In this document: piece after piece, positions 1 through 9,939 of the stretch
Layout: the number at the start of each line of letters is the position of its first letter
Numbering within the stretch: position 1 is the first letter of the stretch
Assembly (NCBI RefSeq): GCF_949987535.1
Contig: NC_080067.1
Span: 77,215,985-77,279,984 of the forward strand
Reading direction: 5' to 3'
Length of the DNA: 64,000 nt
From: Balaenoptera acutorostrata
Lineage: Eukaryota > Chordata > Mammalia > Artiodactyla > Balaenopteridae
Made by a program: the position numbers and the translations under genes
The notes under the pieces: generated by a model
Seen by the model: only the letters and a program-made list of their open reading frames with translations
Told to the model about the DNA's origin: nothing
The model's database searches: none

Positions 1-384
1 CATAAGCAACTTGGCTGAAGACAGACACTTGGTAACAGAAACACAAGAACTTTCCGGAAGAAACTCTGAATGGGATTGGTAAAAGTGCAAGTGAGGAGGA
101 CCCAGCCTCCCTCTCCTGCCCAAGCCAACCTGCCCAGCATGCTTCCCCTGGGGGTCTGTGAGGCTGAGCGCTTCTATCTCCATCCTACCTGCAACAGATG
201 CAGGAATTCGCAAACAGACGAGGGTCGGGGCCCTGCGACCTGGACCCATGAAGACCCTAATCTCCAGCATGGCACACGAGGTACTTCATAACAGAATCCC
301 AATCCCTCCTTCAGCCTCATCTCTTGATCCTGTGGACCCCTCCCCACTCTGTCTCACACCCCACCACCCCTTCCACCTTCCCCA
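1..384. other. Unique sequence, no feature recognised
   Basis: Pyrimidine-rich towards its right end. Short open frames are present on the plus strand but show no known domain and no codon pattern suggesting a gene. Confidence 0.5.
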
Positions 385-665
385 CCCTTTATGCCCTGGC
401 CATACGTATCTACCTGCCACACCTCTTTTCCTGCCATCCTTTCTCTGCCCAACCAGCTCCTAAAGTTCCTTCAAGTTCCCTCTCAATGTCCAGCTCCTCA
501 GTAAAGCTTCACCAGATCTTCTTTCCTCTGCAGGAAGTGCAGTGCCCTGTCCTGGTGCTCCCACAGCCCTTGGTAAACATCTTTATCATGACACTCCATG
601 TCCCCCGTTGTAACCCCATGTTATGTGCCTCTGTCTCCCTACTGGTCTTTGAGTTCTGTGACGCA
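385..665 (+). repeat. L2 LINE 3' fragment
   Basis: Shows the typical L2 3' progression: a block like 'ctcctcagtaaagcttcacc', then Pro/Cys-rich pyrimidine sequence, then 'ccctactggtctttgagttctgtg', which matches the L2 segment about 100 bp before its tail. The final CAATAAATA tail is lost. The boundaries are approximate. Confidence 0.6.
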
Positions 666-1074
666 CGGTAACAGTTTGTTAAACTCTACAGGTTTATGTT
701 CTTGACAGTATATCAAAGAAACTTAGAGCTGATGCTGTGAGGCCCTTTCACATCCACAGACCAAATCGACTTTTCTGAGAATTTTTGTCAAATTCCACAC
801 GGGGGGTGGAGTTCTTAACTTCATTTTTAAATTAAGGAGCAGCAGCTTTAAAAACAATAAGTCATGCTGTTGTCTTCTTAGTCATTTGCAGCTCGAAATC
901 ATTGTAATCAATAATCCTGTGAATCTTGAAAAGCTTCATACGATATCAGCTCGCTGCTGAAGCTGGGAGGGGCTGACAGTCATACTTGGCTGAAGATTCT
1001 GTGATATCGGTGGCACTGCTGGTCAAGTTGGGGGACGGAAGGGACACTCCAGGAAAGCAGAAAACAATTCTACC
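666..1074. other. Unique AT-rich stretch, possible conserved noncoding element
   Basis: No repeat recognised. Between about 845 and 960 it carries a SOX-like AACAAT, several ATCATT/ATCAAT homeodomain-type cores and an E-box-like CAGCTC. This could be enhancer sequence, but conservation cannot be judged from one genome. Confidence 0.25.
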
Positions 1075-1165
1075 ATGATATTTATTTTCACTTTCTGTTT
1101 GCTTGTTTATACTTTCCATACTCCACAGGTATCACTTTTGTAAAAAGGAAAAGCAATACATTTTT
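1075..1165 (+). repeat. Relic of an old L1 3' end
   Basis: The string running from a TTTTCACTTTCTG-like block to 'tatcacttttgtaaaaagg' resembles the last part of ancient L1M 3' UTRs (…tgtattacttttataat…). A similar tail is seen near 59,640. Short and diverged. Confidence 0.35.
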
Positions 1166-1474
1166 AAAATACAAAATGACAAGTGATTAGATTGATGAAA
1201 ACTATAAAAGCTCAGTGAGGAGAAGGGGAGGAAACTTGAGACACTTGACCAAGATTCTTCTGCCCCTGACACCTGTGGCTTGAGCCCAAGGCAAGAGGCC
1301 CGATTGCGGTCCCAGTGGTCATGTCAGAATCACAAGGCCAGACTCCTGGGGTGCGGATGGGGGTGGGGGGCAACAAGGGGAGCTGCAGGGGCCCTTCCTC
1401 TGCTCAGCGTCACATGCTCACCGCTCAGACAGCCACAGGTGTCCCCACGGGAGCACCGGAAAAATCACGCCATT
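1166..1474. other. Unique GC-rich stretch
   Basis: Contains a G-rich run near 1,355-1,380. No gene or repeat is recognised. Overlapping short frames (about 80-136 aa) show no family features. Confidence 0.4.
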
Positions 1475-1650
1475 TGGGGTCTGGGCCCAGCTCTGGCACT
1501 TATAGTTCTAAGGTCTTAGACAAGTGGTTGCTCCCGTGTTTCTTCACCTCTTTGGGAGTCACATGTCTGCTTCCCGGGACGTCTGTGCCGTGGGTTATAA
1601 ACCAAATGGCAGTACGTGCGCATGAGGAGTTACTGGAATTACCGTTGGTT
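1475..1650 (-). repeat. MIR SINE relic, antisense
   Basis: Reads like an antisense MIR: 'cagctctggcacttatag', then a decayed form of the 'gtgaccttgggcaagt' core, then 'cacctctttgggagtcac'. Heavily diverged. Confidence 0.4.
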
Positions 1651-1734
1651 CTGGAAGGGGGTGGGACTGAGGCACAGGTAAGCAGGATTCACAGCACCTG
1701 TAGCAGGTTCACAGATGTTTCGTGAGCTGAAAAA

Positions 1735-1915
1735 TAGCCGAATTTCCACAGCTGTGTAGAAGAATAATTACTATTGTAATTATTCGCAAGTTACAAATGA
1801 TAAAACCAGGCACCAAAACGTGAAGCAAATCGCCCAACTTGCCGCGTAGTTAGGAACAGAGGAGCTGGAATCTGAACACAAGCCGTTGACAGCAGAGCCT
1901 GTGTTAGTAACTCGT
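1735..1915 (+). repeat. MIR SINE, 3' two-thirds
   Basis: Recognisable MIR order: ATTATTCGCAAG…ACAAATGATAAAACCAGGCACC (decayed 'acagatgaggaaactgaggc'), then 'caaatcgcccaacttgcc', then 'ggagctggaatctgaacac', then 'gcagagcctgtgttagtaac'. It contains a perfect 10-bp hairpin at 1762-1785. Confidence 0.65.
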
Positions 1916-1920
1916 GGCCT

Positions 1921-1990
1921 GTGCTCACACCCATACACACACATACGCACTCACACTCCTCCTTTGCATTCCAAACACACCCCCCAGATT
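1921..1990. repeat. CA-rich low-complexity tract
   Basis: Imperfect CA/CACT-rich run with several ACACAC blocks, ending in a C-rich string. Confidence 0.6.
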
Positions 1991-2394
1991 CTACTCGAGC
2001 TCTGCAATTTCAATCCTGAATTTTGTTTCTTTGAAACTTAATTGCCCTAAGAAACTGCTAACAATTCGCTTCATTTTATACTGTTTTATATTATTTGGTT
2101 CCTCCCCATGACCACGTACTATATTTATAAGAATTAAGAAAAAGACATATTGCTGCTCATTGGTAGGACTGTGCTTCAAAACCAACGTTTTAAAATTTAA
2201 TGGAAATTAAAAAAATACTTTGCCAGTCACAGGTTTTTGGAGCCTTATTTATCTAATGCCCTGGCTGTTGGGGATATTTCCAATTCATGTTGGAATCAAG
2301 CCTGGGTTTCCTGATTTCCCCACCTCCAGCTTTCAGCCTCTGCTGCCAAAGCCAACCCAGCCCCTTCCTGTGGTTTCCAGCGCAGCCGCCTGGT
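1991..2394. other. Unique AT-rich stretch, no feature recognised
   Basis: AT-rich to about 2,220, then mixed composition. No gene, RNA or repeat family recognised. Confidence 0.4.
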
Positions 2395-2473
2395 GGGGGG
2401 AGGGGGAAAGGAGAGGAGGAGGGGGAGGGAGAAAGAGGGAGGAGGGACGGGAAGGGGAAAAGAGAGGGGAGGA
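2395..2473 (+). repeat. Homopurine (G/A) tract
   Basis: Seventy-nine bases of G and A broken by a single C at 2448. Frames through it translate to Gly/Glu/Arg or Ser/Pro strings, which explains several spurious long frames here. Such tracts can adopt triplex (H-DNA) structures; whether this one does is unknown. Confidence 0.85.
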
Positions 2474-2959
2474 TGCCGGTGTTGGGCCCCATCCAGGGTA
2501 AGCCAGGCCTGGGCCTTTCCAGCAGGGTCCCCCATGCTTGGTGAAAACAGGGCCTCCAAAACCTAGAGATGGAGATTTGGGGAAAGTGAAAACACACACG
2601 GAGGTCAGGAGGTGAGCAGGCTCACAAAGGGTCAAGTGAAGTCTGGATGACCCCATCGGGAGGAAATGGGCACAAGCCGGAGGGGCAGGGATGGGGCGCT
2701 GCAACTCTGGCCTCAGCGCCCCCAGCGGGGTACCATCTGCTTTCCTTCCAGGGTCCAGAGGAGTCTGAGGCCCAAGGGTCCACCAGAGCAGTGGACACAG
2801 GAGGGGCCCAGGAGCCTGCCCCACTGCCCTTGAACCTGGGCGCAGGCTGGGTCCATGTGGCAGGCAGCTTGAATTAAGTTTCTGGAGGAACACGAACACG
2901 CGCTCATGCATTATTCCTGCAGTGCAGGGACTCTCAGGCAGAAGGAGAGGTGGGAGGTA
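2474..2959. other. Unique GC-rich stretch
   Basis: Open frames exist on both strands, the longest on the minus strand at 2333-2974. They are Pro/Ser/Gly-rich and run through the purine tract, so I do not call a gene. No repeat recognised. Confidence 0.4.
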
Positions 2960-3520
2960 GTTATGTGTACCCACTTAGCAATGTCACTTTAATTTCTCAA
3001 ACACTCCCTGGCAGACACGCGCTGAGCCCTGCCCAGGGAGCCCAGCCCGCTTAATAGACCAGCTGGGGGGCAGCTGGCTCCTGTCTGATTGACTTGCTGG
3101 GGGAGAATTCATTAACCAGCCATCGGCTCTTCTGTCTCCTGAGACCTTAGCACTGCGACGGTCTGTATACGATGTGTTGTGTGTGTATAGTAACCCCTGT
3201 GGAACTATCACAGACCACAGAATCCCTCCAATGCTGAGGGCCCACAGCCCCTGTGGGATATTTTCTTTGCTGCTTCCTCTACAAACAGGCAGTCGGAGCA
3301 TTTGGCTTTCCTCTCTGGCCACCTTCAGGCCATTATCAGGGCTGGGCTTAGCCCCTGCGGCTGTAAATGTTTGCCTGGCTGGAGAAAGCTCTGTCATATT
3401 AACCAGGAAGCAATGAATGAGAAGCCTTTCTGCTCCCGTATTAGATGCTATACAAGCATAAAGCAAGCTCTGAAATGTTATCTGTTCGAAACCTCAGGTG
3501 TCTAAATATTTACCAAGAAT
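2960..3520. other. Unique block, candidate conserved noncoding element
   Basis: No repeat signature over about 560 bp. It has many factor-like words: 'gcttaatag', 'attcattaacc', 'ggccattatcaggg', 'catattaacc', a TEAD-like ACATTCC at the right end and bHLH-type CAGCTG cores near 3,060-3,075. A 160-aa minus-strand frame (2984-3466) crosses it but has no domain. The enhancer role is inference. Confidence 0.3.
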
Positions 3521-3764
3521 GTGATGGACATTCCCTCCTTCGGCACAACCAGTGTCCCCTGGGTGTTGGAAATAGGAATGGTGCCCATGCAGGCCCTTGG
3601 ATGGGGAGACCCTCCTCCAGGGAGAGCAGGTGCTCCGCCCCAACCCCAACTTTCCAGTGCAAGTGCCCGCTCCTTGCGATCTTAGACCTTTCATCCCCCT
3701 ATCCTTGACCTTCCTTGGGGAGAGACTCTCCAGCTACACACCCCACACAGAGCCCTTGACTCTG
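3521..3764. other. Unique stretch, no feature recognised
   Basis: Mixed composition with CCTCC/CCCC patches. Nothing identifiable. Confidence 0.35.
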
Positions 3765-4495
3765 GCTACATGAGACTTCTCAGAGTTCTCCAAACACACA
3801 GGTCCTTTCTCATGACTTGGGTCTATACTGATTACTCCACCTGGCATGCCCTTTCCAGAAGGTCCCTCTTGGAAGCTTTAGGCACACTTCTAGGTCAAGG
3901 ATGGTAAAAAGACTTTATCTGGGATACCAGTTTTGGAATGACCACATCCAAGCTGTGAAGTGATTTGGTGGATTTGTCATTGGTCTAATTTGTTGTAAAT
4001 GTCACTTCCTCCATGATGCCCTCAAGACTCCCATCCTCCAAAGTAAATGTGATCTCTTCCTCCCTGCCTTCCCTTGGCACCCAAGTCATTTTTCATTTTC
4101 TACCTTGTATCACAGTTATATGAATAGCTTACTCCCCTTCCCTTGCTAATATCTGGGTTCCTTAAGGTCGTGACTGTGTATTATTCCTTTTGTGGCTGTT
4201 CACAACTTCCAAGTCTCCTGGTATTTCCAGATGAGGCTCTCTGATGTTCTACCCCCAGGTCCGTCCTTCCTGGGCCTGGCTTCCTGTAACTGCCAGCTTC
4301 AGTGAGACCCAGGCAGGGGGGTGGGGACTGTGAATAGAAACTTCAGGAAGCCTCCCAAAGGCTTTTTAATGTGTTCAGCTGTAAGCTTCATTCAGGGACC
4401 AAGTCTGTCTCGTTCATCATTGGATGCCCAGTGCTTTGCACAGTCCTTGGCATAAAGTAGGTGCTCAATAAATACTTAATGAATAAATAAAGAGT
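3765..4495 (+). repeat. L2 LINE 3' end
   Basis: Shows the L2 landmarks in order: 'ccacctggcatgccctttcc', 'cacttcctccatgatgccct', 'gtgactgtgtatt', and then the diagnostic tail with 'tggcataaagtaggtgctca' and 'ataaatacttaatgaataaa'. About 100 bp near 3,895-4,000 do not fit and may be an insertion or strong divergence. Confidence 0.8.
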
Positions 4496-5039
4496 TTGGT
4501 GCTGCTGGGCCTTCTCCACCCATGATTAGGCTTACCTCATCCACAGTGATAAATACATGGAAAAAAGGAATTGGAATCAAGCCCTTCCTTTATGGAAGTC
4601 ATTACTAATTTCCATTACCCAGCAAACTATCCAAGTGCATTAGGCTGATTTGGATTTAAAATCAATTAGTGCCTCCTCAAGGAACTCAGCTACTAGAAAA
4701 GCAAGATAAAACTGCATCTTCTTAAGTTAATTTATTTCCATTTAAAGGGTAATTAATACTTCTCATTGATGTGAGTTTAGAAAACAGGGAAAAGTATCAA
4801 TGAAGAGGCAGAGCCCATCTAATCTCAGGACCTCAGGCAGACTGAGTTATTACAGGGACACTGAGTTACACTTGTCTTATGGTGCCTGCCTTCTCTCTTC
4901 CCTCTCCATTCAGAGTTGCTGAACATCTTTTCTTTCTCCAGTTTTCTCTTTTTCCTCCTTTGCCAAAAACCCTGATGGATGATGCAGCCTGATCCTGGAT
5001 TCTGAGGTGTGATCAAAAGTAGGTGCTTGTGGTTAAGAA
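4496..5039. other. Unique AT-rich block, candidate conserved noncoding element
   Basis: No repeat recognised. From about 4,590 to 4,790 it is dense in ATTA/TAAT homeodomain cores ('actaatttccattaccc', 'aatcaattag', 'gggtaattaatac') separated by short GC words, a texture common in developmental enhancers. This is inference only. Confidence 0.3.
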
Positions 5040-5285
5040 GAGCCCAGAGGCCAGAGGAGCCATCAACCCAGGGACAGCAGAAATAGGCAGATGTAATGAG
5101 AGCCTGGTTTGGGGTGGCAGTGGGGCCATAGGGGTGACATCGCTGGGCAGGAGGCATGGACCTGTGACCAGTGGTGTGTGAACCATAAAAGGGCAGTCAG
5201 GAAGGATTTCCAGCTTCCTGATTTGGAGGCTGGGGGAATGGAGAGGGTACCAGCCAGGACTTCAAACAACAGAAACTGATTCTGG
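5040..5285 (-). repeat. L2 LINE interior fragment, antisense
   Basis: The order 'gtcaggaaggatttccagct', 'tgatttggaggctgggg' and 'gagagggtacca' matches the antisense of the L2 ORF2 C-terminal region (…ggcaccaccatccacccag…aacctgggagtcatcc…). It continues after an insertion at 5,700. Confidence 0.5.
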
Positions 5286-5699
5286 TTCTCTAAGAAGAAA
5301 TGAAAATTATTAAATATATATTTGTTAGAGCTCACTGAATCAACGGAAAGGCTGGAAAACAATCTTAGAAAATAGGTGGGACCAAAGGAGGCTGGGACCT
5401 GAGTCACACCACAAGAGCAGCATGGTCAGGTCAAAGCCAAAGCATCCCTGTGATTGGCCACTTGCAGCACTGCCCTCCTCACTCCTGCTGTGAGTAACCT
5501 CTAGCCTTGTCTCACTCTCAGGAACCAAAATCCCTTTGGATGGTGTGAATGACCATATCTAAGTCACGTGAGCATGCTCCAGTCACTAGGGGGTAAGTGT
5601 GGGAAAGTCTAGTCCCTTTCAGACTCATACTTATTGGAATTTCTTCCAAACAAGATAAGGGATCAGATGATAGGAAAGCGGAGAGAGAAAGAGGGCACA
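5286..5699 (+). repeat. Unclassified ancient interspersed repeat inside an L2
   Basis: Starts with an 'aacaacagaaactgattctgg' type of head followed by 'gagctcactgaatcaacgg', 'aggctggaaaacaatcttag' and 'aggtgggaccaaaggagg'. I know this series as a dispersed mammalian repeat but cannot name the family safely. Related heads occur near 9,230 and 19,100. It separates two pieces of the same antisense L2, so it inserted later than that L2. Confidence 0.4.
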
Positions 5700-5875
5700 A
5701 ATGATCCCTCTGGTGGCATTAAAGTGGAGAGAGCAGGAGGGACAGCAGGTTTGCAGGGCAGGACAATGAGTTCAGTGAGCATACTGAATGTGAGATGCCC
5801 ACAGGTATCCAGGTGGAGCTGTGGAGAGAGGTTAACATTGGACATGCTGATCTGGGAGCTGTCTTCAAAGAGGTG
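5700..5875 (-). repeat. L2 LINE interior fragment, antisense (second part)
   Basis: Contains 'gatgcccacaggtatccagg', 'tggagctgtggagagagg' and 'gacatgctgatctgggag', the antisense of an L2 coding segment (…caactgcctactggacatctcc…). Continuous with 5,040-5,285 once the insertion is removed. Confidence 0.5.
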
Positions 5876-6889
5876 ACAGGCTACTGGTATAGCATCTTGC
5901 CCTGGATCACTGCAGCTTCTCCAGCCATCCTTGCATTCCACACCTTTAGTAACTGAGGTCTTCCGAGAAGCCCAGGACATGAAGACAAGGACCCTGCAGG
6001 AGGTGAAGGTTTGGCTGGGTACTCTTTTCCCAGAAGTCCCAGTTCCTGTCTTGAGTGTCTGATCATGAAAAATGAATAGCAAATAAAAGAAGTTAAGGTG
6101 GCTGGGACCAGGACATAAGGGTGGCTTTGACAACAGCTGATGGGAAATAAGCTGGAAGAATCGCTCCTCTTTTTAGGGCTCTGTAGCCTTAATTTCCAAG
6201 TTTATCTCAAGCAGAAAACCTCAAACGTAGCACAGGAGCTCTAGAATGTTCAGAGCCCTGGAACCTGTAAACTGCAAGGAGACTTAGGGATCATAGAGTC
6301 CAACACCTTATTTTATACACTAGGGCCCATGGCTTAGAGGATCCCATAAACTACAGCATCCTTTCAAGTTCTCTGATTGTGAAAAAGTGACACCACCTTT
6401 CACCCACACCTCCACCCCATCCTGCCAACCCTGTCACCCACCTGAGAGGAAGGGAGGCCTCGTGTAGGATGCAGCTGGGTGGAACAACCCCGCTCTTCCC
6501 CTGGAGGCAGTGACGTCTGTCACTCCTAGGAGATGATTAAAACGCTGCTATTGTTAAATTTTGGCCAGTAGATTATGGATTATTCTCCCATGGGTCTGGT
6601 CATGAGTCACCAGAGCACATCCTCAGGAAGAAGCTGGCTGGACTCCCGAAATGGCCAGATCCTGCAGTGAACTTGGGACCCAGTGAACCTGGGCTGTGAA
6701 CTGGAGGCTCTTGTGGCTGCTCCCATCAGGAGCAAGGGGCTGGACATCTGGGAGACCCGCTTTTGGCGCTGGCATCACAGAGTGCTCAGTCAATAGGGCA
6801 CAGCCGCCTGAGTGAAGTCCCCACTATGACAATGGTAGGGACTAAATAAGGAAGTGTGGGGGGAAGGCCCAGCAGGTGCCTGCAGGGAG
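5876..6889. other. Mostly unique sequence
   Basis: At about 6,270-6,345 a short motif series (…agggatcatagagtccaac…) resembles an ancient MIR/L3-type relic. The remainder shows no gene or repeat I recognise. Confidence 0.35.
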
Positions 6890-6929
6890 GATTAACTCAG
6901 TAAAAGCCCTTTACTTTTTTTCCTCTTAT

Positions 6930-7255
6930 AGGAGATGGTCCTTTTTTAAAAAAAAAAAAATTATTTATTCATGCCTGTGTCAGTTCTTACTTGCAGCACA
7001 CAGGATCTTTCATTGTGGTGTGCAGGCTCTTCATTGCAGTGTGCAGGCTTCTCTCTAGTTGTGGTGCAGGGGCTCCAGAGTCCGTGGACTCAGTAGTTCT
7101 GGCACATGGGCTCTCTATTTGTGGCGCTTGGGCTTAGTTGCCCCATGGCACGTGAGATCTTAATTCCCTGACCAGGGATCGAACCCACATCCCCTACATT
7201 GGAAGGCAGCTTCTTAACCACTGGACCACCAGGGAAGTCCCAGGAGGTGGTCTTT
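6930..7255. repeat. Target-site duplication of the 6.9 kb SINE
   Basis: Left copy at 6930-6943 (aggagatggtcctt) and right copy at 7242-7255 (aggaggtggtcttt) differ at two bases, so the insertion is not recent. Confidence 0.7.
6945..7241 (-). mobile_element. CHR-type tRNA-derived SINE (older copy)
   Basis: Antisense. The element begins (right edge) with GGGACTTCCCTGGTGGTCC and has a changed B box (GGTTCGATCCC), a diverged body and an A-rich tail on the left. The 'gggacttccctggtggtcc' head and tRNA-like B box mark it as the CHR-1-like branch rather than CHR-2. It lies in an antisense L2. Confidence 0.85.
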
Positions 7256-7335
7256 GAGTTGGACCTTAAAGATGACCAAATCCCCTCCTCACTCCAAATA
7301 GGCAGTAAAGAGACAGGGAACAACCCTAGGGGAAG

Positions 7336-7604
7336 GGATGTTCACAGATTCCAGAATTTCAGAGTCAAGCCTTACTTTTTTGATGATTAACCTACAGACT
7401 GTGGGTAGCTAGCTGTACAGGAGGGACATTCACCCAAAGTGAAAGGAAGAGGCATGAACGACAGCAATCCAGGTTGAATTAAGAAGGTAAATGTCTCTAT
7501 GCCATGGAAAGAGAATCCAGAAGTGAATGAATGAATGAACAAATGACCATAACCTGGTCTGGCCACAGTATTCACTGGTTGCGCCATCTTCTGGAGAGGA
7601 AAGG
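7336..7604. other. Unique stretch, no feature recognised
   Basis: Contains a short (GAAT)n-like run near 7,525-7,540. No gene recognised. Confidence 0.35.
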
Positions 7605-7875
7605 ACGCTGTGGCGTTGCTCACGCTCTCCCCTCCCCCCTCTCTACTGCTGCATGTCCAAACCCTCTGGCTCAAATGTCACATCCTCTGGTAGGAAGCCC
7701 TTCTTGTTTCAACAACTCAGACATTCTTTTTTTCCTCTGTCCTTCCAAAGACCTCACCTCCACTCTCATAAGGCCCTTATTTCCAGGCCAGGTGATGGTC
7801 ACTGGTGTGTGTGTCTTACCTCTGTGTGCCTTCCAGTGCCCAGGACCTAAAGCAGCCCCTGGCACAGGGTGTTAA
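7605..7875 (+). repeat. L2 LINE 3' end
   Basis: Order of 'ctcaaatgtcacatcctctg', 'taggaagcccttcttg' and 'cccaggacctaaagcagccc' followed by 'ctggcacagggtg' is the L2 3' region. The AATAAATA tail is missing. Confidence 0.7.
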
Positions 7876-8229
7876 GGACTTCTGGGCCCTCCAAGAACTG
7901 CCAAGCCCCCTGCCCCTTTGTCCAGGGTTGTTTGACTGACTTCTGGTAACAAAGGAGCTTTGAATAGAAATGGAGCGGAGACACAATGCCTCGGAAAGAG
8001 CGGGGAGGGTCTCAGAGTGGGAAGGAGTCAGGATGGGAGCTGTGTCCTCTGGCAGAGGAAGGACGAAACGGATCCCAAGTGAAATGAGTGAAGCACCTGT
8101 CTCAGGGCCCAGGATAAGGCCGAGGGGCCAGAAGGAGATGACCATGGCTGTGGGCAGGGAAGATGAGAAAGATAGGGATGAGGAAGCCTTGAGGTGTAGG
8201 GGAGGGTGGAGTGGTCAGCATAAGGTAGG
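7876..8229. other. Unique stretch, no feature recognised
   Basis: Purine-rich, with open frames of up to 109 aa that show no domain. Confidence 0.35.
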
Positions 8230-8343
8230 GCTCTGAAACCAGCTCTCTGTATCTCTCTCGACCTAACCAGCTGGGTGCCATGACTCCAACACTGAGGGGA
8301 GAGCTCACCTGGGTGCTCAATAAATGTTGAATAGAATAATCCT
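8230..8343 (+). repeat. Short L2/MIR-like 3' tail
   Basis: Ends in GGGTGCTCAATAAATGTTGAAT, the standard L2-type terminal motif. The upstream part is too diverged to place. Confidence 0.45.
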
Positions 8344-8354
8344 GAATAATGACG

Positions 8355-8376
8355 GTAATGATAATAATAATAATAA
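8355..8376 (+). repeat. (ATA/AAT)n microsatellite
   Basis: Short run of ATAATAATAATAATAA directly before a MIR. Confidence 0.8.
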
Positions 8377-8640
8377 CAGCTAATTTTTATTGAGCACTTC
8401 CTATGTGTCAGGCACTGTTCTAGGTCTTTTTTTTAACGTGTATTTCTTCCTTTAATCTTTTTCATCAACCCTGTGAGGTAGGTACTATTATTATCCTCAT
8501 TTTACAGGTGATAAATTGGAGGCACAGGGAGGCTGAGTAACTTATCTACAGCCACACAGCTAGTGAACGGTAAAGCCAGGATTTGAACCCACTTTCTTGA
8601 CCCTCAAAGCCTATGCTCTAAGCCATTATGCAATAGGGCA
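8374..8640 (+). repeat. MIR SINE, near full length
   Basis: Classic MIR from 'cagctaatttttattgagc' through 'tatgtgtcaggcactgttct', 'gaggtaggtactattattat', 'ttttacaggtgataaattgg', 'cacagctagtgaacgg', 'aggatttgaacccac' to 'gctctaagccattatgcaa'. One of the best preserved in the window. Confidence 0.9.
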
Positions 8641-9195
8641 TGGTATTAATAGTAAAACATTTGCTCACCCAGTTTTGGCCTCCCCCTACACCATCCCCTC
8701 TCAAGATATTCTCTGCTAAATCTGCTTGTTATAAGAAACAATAAAATTTCTCTCTTAGGGGCTAATTCATAGCATTGAGACTCAAATAACTTTCAGAGTA
8801 ATCTTCAGAAAAGATCCTCTTCAAAGGAGAACCTCAAAAGGACTGATAAAAGCAATTAAAAATAAAGGAATCATATATTCCACTGACTTCTGAAGGTTCA
8901 TTTCACTGCATTTCGTTTTCTACTTTATTTTATATTTACTAGGACCCAAGTAAATGGGAAAAAATCCAAATTTTGTTTGATAGAAACAGACACTCAGAAC
9001 AGTGAAAAAAAAACACTGTTCAAAAAGTAACCTTCAGGCACCTGAATGCTAAGTAATATGTTTATTCCTATCTGTACAGATATTAAACTGATTCTTCCTA
9101 AATCTATTTTCATCATCTAAACAGAGACTATAAATCAACATTTCTACATAATTTTTAGAAAATAAATGGTTTCCTGCCAAAGAATGTGGCTTGTA
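8641..9195. other. Unique AT-rich stretch
   Basis: No repeat recognised. Includes an 8-bp inverted repeat (gaacagtg / cactgttc, 8997-9004 and 9014-9021) around a run of A, a MEF2-like CTATAAATC and many AT-rich words. Possibly noncoding conserved DNA, but unproven. Confidence 0.3.
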
Positions 9196-9199
9196 TATT

Positions 9200-9640
9200 G
9201 GCAGTATATGGAGTTAGGATGTTTTCAGCAGCAAAACACAGAAGACTCCAGCTCAAATTGGCTTAAGGAATAAGGATAGTTATCATTTTCTGTAACTGGA
9301 AGTTCAGAGGAAGGGGAAGCCCAAGCTTGGATCAGTCAGCAGCTCAACAAAGCAGCAAAGATTCAATTTGTTTCATTCTTCCACTCTGCAGTCCTCAACT
9401 TCGGTCAGATCCAAGACTGCCTTCCTAGATGGTTGCAGCAGTCCCCGGTGTAACACCCAGAAACAACGACATCCAGAGGAACGACAGAAGCTGTCCCTTC
9501 CTTGTGCCTCTTTTTTCAGAAGCAAGAAAACCTCTCCCAGCAGACTCCCGGCAGACTTCCAGCCAATGTCTTAGCTTCACTTGAGTCACACGCCTATTCC
9601 TAAAGCAACAGCTGGCTTAGGCCAGTCCTGCTGGGGATCC
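9200..9640 (+). repeat. Unclassified ancient interspersed repeat
   Basis: Contains 'agcaaaacacagaagactcc', 'gctcaaattggcttaagg', 'gtaactggaagttcagagg', and at the end 'cacttgagtcacacgcctat'. The same ordered words occur in the 5,286 and 19,070 repeats. I recognise the pattern as dispersed but cannot name the family. Confidence 0.4.
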
Positions 9641-9939
9641 ACCACCCCGATCACCACAAAGAGACGCCAGTCATTTTTCCAAGCTCCTTTTCTGAAACAA
9701 ATGCCGTTTCTTCATCCAGATATCGAACTTTTACTAGCCTATGGAAATAAAAATCTTTAAAATGATAGAAACCTGAATTTCATAAAAGGGGGTTTGCATT
9801 TTCTCCTGACTGATGATGAATTTTCTCTCTCACCCAGGGAGTAGCCTTGCCTTCCAGAAAAATAAAGCTTTCTGAAAACTGTGGAATGTGGATTTGCTAA
9901 CTTAATATTATTTTAAATGCAACAGAGCAGCTTGCTATT
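9641..9939. other. Unique stretch, no feature recognised
   Basis: AT-rich. Nothing identifiable. Confidence 0.35.

Larger units (their letters stand above)
6890..7335 (-). repeat. Antisense L2 fragment split by a SINE
   Basis: Flanks of the SINE rejoin as 'aggagatggtctttgagttggaccttaaagatg', which matches antisense L2 ('…aggaggtgacatttgagttgggccttgaagg…'). Only about 50 bp on the left and 80 bp on the right are recognisable. The coordinates include the SINE at 6,945-7,241. Confidence 0.5.

Noticed and set aside
2333..2974. 213-aa minus-strand open frame
   Set aside because: Pro/Ser/Leu-rich translation driven by the purine tract and GC-rich flank; no domain, and other frames are open in the same place.
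2984..3466. 160-aa minus-strand open frame
   Set aside because: No recognisable motif; overlaps other open frames in unique DNA. Treated as chance, though the DNA itself may be conserved.
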